Origin: Microvirga brassicacearum
GTDB taxonomy: Bacteria; Pseudomonadota; Alphaproteobacteria; Rhizobiales; Beijerinckiaceae
DNA: 64,000 bases
NCBI RefSeq assembly: GCF_008757455.1
Contig: NZ_VCMV01000002.1
Span: 62,001 to 126,000 of the forward strand
Direction of reading: 5' to 3'
The notes under the pieces were generated by a model. That model was not told where the DNA came from, made no database searches, and saw only the letters and a program-made list of their open reading frames with translations. The position numbers and the translations under genes are program-made. This document shows, in pieces, positions 58,220 through 64,000 of the stretch. Every line of letters starts with the position of its first letter. Position 1 is the stretch's first letter.

Positions 58220-58996
58220 TCAGCAGGCGGCCTTGCCGCATTTCCGGGTATTGGCCACAACTTGCCGGAGCGGGTCGAGGCCGACGGCGCCCGGAATGAT
58301 CTCTTCGCCGACGATGAAGGCCGGCGTGCCGGTCAGGCCCAGCTTGTCGCCCAATCCCGCATTCTCCTCGAGCGCGGCGCCGACCTCGGCGCCGGCCATT
58401 TCCTTCTGCAGGCGCGGCACGTCGAGGCCCATCTCCTTGGCGACGGCGAGCGCCCGCTCGCCGTTCACCCGCCCGCGGCTGTCCATCAGCTTGACGTGGT
58501 AATCGAGCAGCTTCTCGCCCTGGAGCTGGTTCTTGACCGCGAGGCCGACCCGGCTGGCTTCGACCGAATCCGGCCCGAGGACCGGGAAGTCCTTGAGCAC
58601 GATGCGAAGCTTGGGGTCGTTCTTCACGAGGGTGCGGACGTCGCCGAGAGCTTTTTTGCAGTAGCCGCAATTGTAGTCGAAGAACTCCACCAGCGTGACG
58701 TCGCCGGCCGGATTGCCGACGACCAGCGAATGCGGCGAGTTCAGCAGCGTCTGGCGGGTTTCTTTCAGGGCGCCGGCTTGCGAGACCCGCTGGGCATCGG
58801 CCTGCCGCTTCTCCAGCTCGGCGATCACCTCGGTCAGGACCTCGGGATTCTTGAGGAGGTAGTCACGCACGATCTCGCCGATCGCCTGACGTTGCGGTTC
58901 GGAGAATGGCGCATTCTGGGCCGTCGCGGCTGAGCCGACGACCAAGCTGCCGAAGAGGGCGAAGGTCGAAAGCGAGTGGGAGAGCGAAAAACGCAT
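58220..58996 (-). CDS. periplasmic thiol-disulfide oxidoreductase, Com1/ScsC-like DsbA family
   Basis: A 258-residue precursor with a signal peptide (about residues 1-26). A helical N-terminal stalk (31-75, REIVRDYLL-type) resembles the oligomerising arm of ScsC/Com1 proteins, and the thioredoxin domain follows with the active-site Cys110-Gly-Tyr-Cys113 and cis-Pro in TGTPAF. Such proteins isomerise or oxidise disulfides. Two extra cysteines occur in the last eight residues (KCGKAAC). The start at 58996 places the signal peptide at the N-terminus; the longer frame to 59089 would bury it. Confidence 0.88.
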   Translation of the reverse strand: MRFSLSHSLSTFALFGSLVVGSAATAQNAPFSEPQRQAIGEIVRDYLLKNPEVLTEVIAELEKRQADAQRVSQAGALKETRQTLLNSPHSLVVGNPAGDVTLVEFFDYNCGYCKKALGDVRTLVKNDPKLRIVLKDFPVLGPDSVEASRVGLAVKNQLQGEKLLDYHVKLMDSRGRVNGERALAVAKEMGLDVPRLQKEMAGAEVGAALEENAGLGDKLGLTGTPAFIVGEEIIPGAVGLDPLRQVVANTRKCGKAAC

Positions 58997-59216
58997 TTTG
59001 GGTCCTTGTCGGGAGCGAAGCCCCTGTCGCGCCAAAGGGCGACGAAATGTCTCCCGAAGGCAGAGAGACGAAAAAGTGAAGCGGTCCATCGACCGCGTGA
59101 TTCCACGCCAGAACTAACGGTTTCGGCCGGGAAGCTCAATTCACGCCTTCGTGGACGCATGTGGCAGTCCTCGGGAAGTTCTTGAGGCGCGGGCGTCAAG
59201 CGGGTACCACCCGCGC

Positions 59217-60398
59217 ATGACAAAAGCACGCCCGAACCTTCACCTGCCCGTCGTCGCGCGCCGCATGGAGCGCGTGTCGTCGTTCCTTGCCATGGATGTG
59301 TTGAGCGCCGCCGCGGCGAAAGAAAGGCAGGGCGGCAGCGTCATTCACATGGAAGTGGGACAGCCCTCGGCACCGGCCCCGCGTGCCGCGCGCGAGGCGG
59401 CCAAGACCGCGTTGGATCTGGGGCGCATCGGCTATACCGAGGCCCTCGGCCTCTCGTCCCTCCGTGAGCGGATCGCCCGTCATTACCGGGACAGCTACGG
59501 CGTCGGCGTTTCGGCTGAGCGGATCGTCGTCACCACCGGCTCTTCCGCCGGGTTCGTGCTGGCGTTCTTGAGCCTTTTCGATCCAGGGCAGCGCATTGCC
59601 ATCACCGCGCCCGGCTACCCGGCCTATCGCAATATCCTCGAAGCGCTCGATCTTGAGCCGGTCATCGTCCCTCTGTCGAAGCCGGAGGGCTGGATCATGA
59701 CCGCGCAGGCGGTCGAGAGGGCTCATGCGGAAAGGCCCATCCACGGCATTCTGGCCATGAGTCCGGCCAATCCGTCAGGCACGATGATCGGCCGCGACGC
59801 CCTCGCGGAACTCGGCGCCATGTGCCGCCGCCTCGGATTGTGGTTCATCTCCGACGAGATTTATCACGGGCTCACCTATTCGGCCCCGGCCTCGACCGCC
59901 CTGTCATCGGATGACGACGCGATCATCATCAACTCATTCTCGAAATACTACTGCATGACCGGCTGGCGCATCGGCTGGATGGTGGTGCCGGAGCGCGTGG
60001 TGCGGCCCATCGAGCGATTGGCGCAGAACTTCTATATCTCGCCGCCTTATCTTTCGCAGGTGGCGGCCTTGGCGGCCTTCGAGGCGATCGACGAGCTGGA
60101 AATCGTCAAAGCCGGCTATGCCCGCAATCGCGCCATCCTGCTGGAAGAACTGCCGCGGATCGGCATCTCCGACATGCATCCGGTCGATGGCGCCTTCTAC
60201 ATCTATGCGGACATCGCCCGCTTCACGAACGACTCCATCGCCTTCTGCAAGCGCATGCTGGACGAGACGGGAGTGGCGGCGACGCCGGGGATGGATTTCG
60301 ACCCGGTCGAGGGCGCGCATTACCTGCGCTTTTCATTCGCAGGGTCGGAAAACGATTGCCGCGAGACAGTATCCCGCCTCGCGGCTTGGTTGAAATAA
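59217..60398 (+). CDS. class I/II PLP-dependent aminotransferase
   Basis: A 393-residue fold type I aminotransferase of the AspC/AlaT group. PLP-site residues are visible: Asn185 in SPANPSGT, Asp213 and Tyr216 in ISDEIYHGL, and the Schiff-base Lys243 in NSFSKYYCMTGWRIGW. The substrate cannot be fixed; aspartate or alanine type is likely. MTKARPN at 59217 is taken as the start; 22 more codons are open upstream but overlap the facing leader. Divergent from the oxidoreductase gene. Confidence 0.9.
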   Translation: MTKARPNLHLPVVARRMERVSSFLAMDVLSAAAAKERQGGSVIHMEVGQPSAPAPRAAREAAKTALDLGRIGYTEALGLSSLRERIARHYRDSYGVGVSAERIVVTTGSSAGFVLAFLSLFDPGQRIAITAPGYPAYRNILEALDLEPVIVPLSKPEGWIMTAQAVERAHAERPIHGILAMSPANPSGTMIGRDALAELGAMCRRLGLWFISDEIYHGLTYSAPASTALSSDDDAIIINSFSKYYCMTGWRIGWMVVPERVVRPIERLAQNFYISPPYLSQVAALAAFEAIDELEIVKAGYARNRAILLEELPRIGISDMHPVDGAFYIYADIARFTNDSIAFCKRMLDETGVAATPGMDFDPVEGAHYLRFSFAGSENDCRETVSRLAAWLK

Positions 60399-60818
60399 CG
60401 ATGGAGCGCGACCTCTCCCCGGCGGGGAGAGGTGGCGCGAAGCGAGGGTGAGGGGAAAAGATCTTTCCGGAAAACGCGCCGCACCCTCACCCGGACCGTC
60501 GGTCCGACCTCTCCCTCGAGGGAGAGGTGGAGGAAGCGCCGACCCTTCACTCCCGGGGGAAAGGTGAAGAGCGGCACCATGACCTCTCCCCGGCGGGGAG
60601 AGGTCGAGCGGAGCGAGGGTGAGGGGTCTTTCCGAAAACCGCGCCGCACCCTCACCCGGACCTTCGGTCCGACCTCTCCCTCGAGGGAGAGGTGGAGGAA
60701 GCGCCGACCCTTCACTCCCGGGGGAAAGGTGAATAGCGGCACCATCACCTCTCCCCGGCGGGGAGAGGTCGAGCGAAGCGAGGGTGAGGGGAAAGGTCTT
60801 TCCGGGCGCTGCGCGAGC
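60399..60818. other. gene-free stretch between the aminotransferase and rne
   Basis: These 420 bases consist almost wholly of the tandem repeat described separately. The open frames that cross it on both strands are produced by the repeat and have no protein-like features. It lies between the convergent 3' ends of the two genes. Confidence 0.7.
60411..60812. repeat. tandem repeat, about 2.4 copies of a 165-171 bp unit built of palindromes
   Basis: Unit starts (ACCTCTCCCCGGCGGGGAGAG) lie at 60411, 60582 and 60747, so the spacings are 171 and 165 bases. Each unit contains the hairpin CTCTCCCCGGCGGGGAGAG, a GCGAAGCGAGGGTGAGGGG segment, an inverted CCCTCACCCGGACC, a CCGACGGTCCG- or CTTCGG-type palindrome and the hairpin CCTCTCCCTCGAGGGAGAGG. 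Copies 1 and 2 differ at scattered bases and by small deletions; copy 3 stops after about 65 bases. Confidence 0.9.
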
Positions 60819-63500
60819 CTAATGCCCGCTGATCACCGACTTTGCCTTCGACCACCAGCCGGCGCGCTTCGGGCGATCCGGATCGGGCGGGGTGAGGACG
60901 ACTGCGACGGGCTCGGGTTCCGGCGCCGCCGGCGGAGCGGGCTCGGGCTCGGGCTCGGGTGCAGACTCCCCTGCAGGCGCGTGCGATTTCGTGACCGACT
61001 CGACGATGGGCACCGAGCGGATGGCGCCTGCGCGCTCCTCGCTCCGTGGCGCGGGCGCGCTTTCGCCGGCCTCTGACGGCGTGGCGGGTTCCGCTGCATC
61101 AACGGCGCCGGAGGCATCCGACAGATCTTCGGAGACAGCCTCCAAACCTTCTTCGCGGCCGCGGCCACGACCACCCCGACGGCCGCGACGACGGCGGCGC
61201 GCGCTGCGTTCTTCGGATTCGGCGGTTCCGGCTTCAGCCGCAAGGGGCGCCTCGGCTTCGGATTCCTCATCCGAGCCTTCGCCCTCTTCGGTCGCGCCCG
61301 TCTCGTCGCCCTCGGTTTCGGTGCCAGAGGCGTCACGATCCCGGCCACGGCGGCGGCGGCGACGACGACGGCGACGGCCCGTGCCGTCTCCTTCCTCGTC
61401 GCGGTCCTCACCGGATCGCGCTTCGACGACGGATTCGTCCGCCGCCTCGGTCTCGCCCTCGATTTCGTCCTCCATCTCCAGATCGGCTTCCGCGGCCTCG
61501 TCGGCGGGCGGAATGGCGTCGATCTGAATGCCGGTGGCGGCGGCCCGGTGCTCGATGCGAAGTGCGGGCTCGCCACGCTCGATCGCGTAGTTGGTGGTGC
61601 CGGTCAGGCTGTCATCGGCCACGATGCTGATCGTGACGCCGAACCGCGTTTCCAGTTCGCGCAGGTGAATGCGCTTCTGGTTGAGGATGTAGAACGCCGC
61701 CTCCATCCGCGTGCGGACGACGAGGTTGTAGCCGGCATTCTTGATCAGCGTCTCTTCGATGGAGCGCAGCACATGCAGGGCCACCGACGGGGTCGAACGC
61801 ACGAAGCCCGTGCCGGCGCAGTGGGCGCACGGGATCGACGAGGATTCGAGGACGCCGGTGCGGATGCGCTGACGCGACATTTCGAGCAGACCGAACGGCG
61901 AGATGCGTCCGACCTGGATGCGGGCGCGGTCGTTCTTCAGGCACTCGTTCAGCTTCTTCTCGACGGTGCGGTTATTCCGCTTTTCTTCCATGTCGATGAA
62001 ATCGATGACGATGAGGCCGGCCAGATCGCGCAGGCGAAGCTGGCGGGCGATTTCTTCCGCGGCCTCGAGATTCGTGCGGTAGGCCGTGTCCTCGATATTG
62101 TGCTCCCGGGTGGAGCGGCCCGAGTTCACGTCGATCGAGACCAGCGCCTCGGTCGGGCTGATGACCAGATAGCCGCCGGATTTCAGCGTCACGTGGTTCG
62201 AGAACATCGCGTCGAGCTGGGCTTCGACGCCGTGTTTGGCAAAGAGCGGCTGCGGATCGCGATAGGGCTGGACGATCTTGGCATGGCTCGGCATGAGCAT
62301 GCGCATGAAGTCCTTGGCCTCGCGATAGCCGTCCTCGCCCGACACCGTGACGTCATCGATATCCTTGTTGTAGAGATCGCGGATGGCGCGCTTGATCAGC
62401 GAGCCTTCCTCGTAGACGAGGGACGGTGCCGAGGAACTGAGCGTCAGCTCGCGCACGCTCTCCCAAAGCCGCATCAGGTATTCGTAGTCGCGCTTGATCT
62501 CCGGCTTGGTGCGCGATGCGCCGGCGGTGCGCAGGATGATGCCCATGCCGTCCGGCACGGACAGGTCCTGGGCGATCTCCTTCAGGCGCTTGCGGTCGGC
62601 CGCATTGGTGATCTTGCGGGAAATGCCGCCGCCGCGCCCCGTATTGGGCATGAGCACCGAATAGCGCCCCGCGAGCGACAGGTAGGTGGTGAGCGCCGCG
62701 CCCTTGTTGCCGCGCTCTTCCTTGACGACCTGAACCAGCAGGATCTGGCGACGCTTGATGACTTCCTGGATCTTGTATTGCTTGCGCGGCACGCGCGGGC
62801 GGTGAGGAATGTCCTCCTCGGCATCGCCGCCGCCGAGCTGCTCGACGATATGGTCGGGATCCTCTTCGCCGTGGTCGTCGTCATCATGATGGTCGTCGTG
62901 CTCTTCCTCGTCCGAATGCTCCTCGCGAGCCTCGCTTGACGGGGCGGCCTCGGCCCAAGCCTCGCCGGAGGAGGGCGCTTCGCCTTCCGAGGATTGTTCG
63001 TCGCCGGATGCTTCGCCGGTCGTCAGAACGGTCGTGTCGCCGACAACCTCGAACTCGCCTTCCAGGATCGGTGCGCCGCCCTCAGGAGGCTCGACGCCTT
63101 CATCCGCGCCGATTTCCAAGGATGTGACGGCGGCATCGCCCCGCGAGCGCTTGGGCGCCGAGCGACGGCGACGATTGCGGCGCTGCTCCTCGTCGCGCTC
63201 TTCCTCGCGCTGAGCCTCGGCATCCGCTTCCAGCAGAGCCTGACGGTCGGCGACGGGGATTTGATAGTAATCCGGGTGGATTTCGCTGAAGGCGAGGAAA
63301 CCGTGGCGGTTGCCGCCATATTCCACGAATGCCGCCTGAAGGGACGGTTCGACCCGCGTTACCTTCGCCAGATAAATATTGCCCCGCAACTGTTTGCGGG
63401 TCGCCGACTCAAAGTCGAATTCCTCGACCTTTTGGCCGCGTACCACCACGACCCGGGTCTCTTCCGGGTGGGAGGCATCGATAAGCATCTTGTTTGCCAT
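60819..63500 (-). CDS. rne: ribonuclease E/G
   Basis: The 893-residue endoribonuclease is the degradosome core for mRNA decay and rRNA/tRNA maturation. The S1 domain is split by an acidic insert at about residues 90-240; the DNase I-like domain carries metal ligands Asp457 (SIDVNSG) and Asp500 (VIDFIDM); the zinc link is Cys558 and Cys561 (CAHCAGTG). The C-terminal 240 residues are disordered with Arg-rich blocks and end with Gly881-Trp-Trp, which matches the GWW motif that binds PNPase in Caulobacter. Starts at 63500. Confidence 0.94.
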   Translation of the reverse strand: MANKMLIDASHPEETRVVVVRGQKVEEFDFESATRKQLRGNIYLAKVTRVEPSLQAAFVEYGGNRHGFLAFSEIHPDYYQIPVADRQALLEADAEAQREEERDEEQRRNRRRRSAPKRSRGDAAVTSLEIGADEGVEPPEGGAPILEGEFEVVGDTTVLTTGEASGDEQSSEGEAPSSGEAWAEAAPSSEAREEHSDEEEHDDHHDDDDHGEEDPDHIVEQLGGGDAEEDIPHRPRVPRKQYKIQEVIKRRQILLVQVVKEERGNKGAALTTYLSLAGRYSVLMPNTGRGGGISRKITNAADRKRLKEIAQDLSVPDGMGIILRTAGASRTKPEIKRDYEYLMRLWESVRELTLSSSAPSLVYEEGSLIKRAIRDLYNKDIDDVTVSGEDGYREAKDFMRMLMPSHAKIVQPYRDPQPLFAKHGVEAQLDAMFSNHVTLKSGGYLVISPTEALVSIDVNSGRSTREHNIEDTAYRTNLEAAEEIARQLRLRDLAGLIVIDFIDMEEKRNNRTVEKKLNECLKNDRARIQVGRISPFGLLEMSRQRIRTGVLESSSIPCAHCAGTGFVRSTPSVALHVLRSIEETLIKNAGYNLVVRTRMEAAFYILNQKRIHLRELETRFGVTISIVADDSLTGTTNYAIERGEPALRIEHRAAATGIQIDAIPPADEAAEADLEMEDEIEGETEAADESVVEARSGEDRDEEGDGTGRRRRRRRRRRGRDRDASGTETEGDETGATEEGEGSDEESEAEAPLAAEAGTAESEERSARRRRRGRRGGRGRGREEGLEAVSEDLSDASGAVDAAEPATPSEAGESAPAPRSEERAGAIRSVPIVESVTKSHAPAGESAPEPEPEPAPPAAPEPEPVAVVLTPPDPDRPKRAGWWSKAKSVISGH

Positions 63501-64000
63501 GTTGAACTCTCGACATGGCGACCGGGGCCAGAACCTGAGGCAGGAGCCGCGAAAGGGGCGGGTGGCCTCGCCGCGAAACTCGGCAGCGGGCCTGTATTGC
63601 GTTCAAATGTCTGTCGGTCGCCATCATGCGCCTCATTGGGGCGCATTCTGGGTTGAATTGGGCCGACGCCATGCCGGGTTGAGCGGAACATGGGCGGGCG
63701 CGAAACCGATCGCGCGCATTGAACGATGCTGAGACGATAGTCAGAACTGACTTCGCTAGCGCAACCATTCAACGACGGCCCTTTCGAAATCGATGAGCCA
63801 GACGAGGCTGGCCACCGGTATATACAGCGATCACATCGCCACTTTGCCTGTCCGTGAGCCTGTCGAGGTGACGCAGGGTCCAGAGGATCGATCAACACAA
63901 CCGTCTCCACGGACCCCGCCGCCAGATTCGGCCATGCCGGACGGGACGCCCATCAATACAGAGCCTCGGAGGCATTTGGCAAGATAAGATGCGGCCGCCG
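63501..64000. other. gene-free 500-base stretch upstream of rne
   Basis: Nothing here reads as a convincing gene on either strand; the open frames at 63409-63768, 63359-63910 and 63793-63987 lack family-like sequence and ribosome sites. The stretch probably includes the rne promoter and a long untranslated leader, which in E. coli mediates RNase E autoregulation. In related genomes an N-acetylmuramoyl-L-alanine amidase gene often lies next upstream, but it is not in view. Confidence 0.5.

Noticed and set aside
60432..61076. Open frames through the tandem repeat (both strands)
   Set aside because: They exist only because the repeat unit lacks stops; the sequence repeats with the DNA unit and has no protein signature.
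61548..62939. 463-codon open frame on the plus strand opposite rne
   Set aside because: It is the antisense of a G+C-rich conserved gene; the translation has no family-like sequence, while the minus strand encodes clear RNase E motifs.
1..64000. CRISPR arrays, rRNA, tRNA, prophage or insertion sequences
   Set aside because: No regularly spaced direct repeats, cloverleaf-forming segments, transposase or phage-type genes were recognised by reading the window; a dedicated tRNA scan was not possible here.

Overview
The window reads as chromosomal housekeeping DNA of a high-G+C alphaproteobacterium, most probably a member of the Hyphomicrobiales (Rhizobiales). Indicators are GatCAB-dependent amidation with a His-bearing AspRS, an HdaA-type DnaA regulator next to ppk and ppx, the run argS-SPOR-nagZ-scpAB-tatABC-serS-surE-pcm-nlpD-yajC-secDF, an RNase E/G ending in a Gly-Trp-Trp motif, and several kinds of short palindromic intergenic repeat. 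No rRNA, tRNA, CRISPR array, prophage or insertion sequence was recognised. The species cannot be fixed from the sequence alone.

Layout. 1-4.8 kb: the 3' part of gatA, a small membrane protein, a DMT exporter, a membrane-anchored Pro/Ala-rich protein, gatB and an acetyltransferase. 4.8-11.4 kb is an accessory-looking mix: a zinc-ribbon class III cyclase, a DUF4345 protein, a YefM-YoeB toxin-antitoxin pair with an operator-like palindrome, small secreted proteins, and ndk flanked by two YfcG-like glutathione transferases. 11.4-20.7 kb: purM-purN, then divergently a CDP-alcohol phosphatidyltransferase, a PerM-like permease, hdaA, ppk and ppx, with rnd converging on them. 20.9-24.3 kb: a two-gene type I exporter (peptidase-C39 ABC transporter plus HlyD adaptor) with no visible substrate gene. 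24.6-29 kb: aspS followed by a glycosyltransferase, a membrane acyltransferase and an O-acetyltransferase, probably acting on a surface polysaccharide. 29-33.7 kb: malic enzyme, a large exported protein of unknown function, and erpA.

33.7-54 kb is the conserved core cluster: dGTPase-like protein, argS, a SPOR cell-division protein, nagZ, scpA-scpB (chromosome condensation), an unlinked ABC ATPase, tatABC, serS, surE-pcm-nlpD, a DUF815 ATPase, yajC-secD-secF, and homologues of the mitochondrial complex I assembly factors NDUFAF3 and NDUFAF6. 54-64 kb: a DUF2155 protein, aat, aroQ-accB-accC, a periplasmic Com1/ScsC-like thiol oxidoreductase, an aminotransferase, and rne with a 500-base gene-free leader at the window edge.

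The genes joined by overlaps of a few bases (purM/purN, the permease/hdaA/ppk, aspS/glycosyltransferase/acyltransferase, hlyD/C39 exporter, scpB/ABC ATPase, tatB/tatC, yefM/yoeB) are likely translationally coupled. The most unusual signals are a 56-residue, markedly A+T-rich in-frame insertion in seryl-tRNA synthetase, the orphan C39 exporter, the orphan ABC ATPase between scpB and tatA, a long acidic His/Asp-rich insert in the RNase E S1 domain, and five distinct types of intergenic palindromic or tandem repeat.
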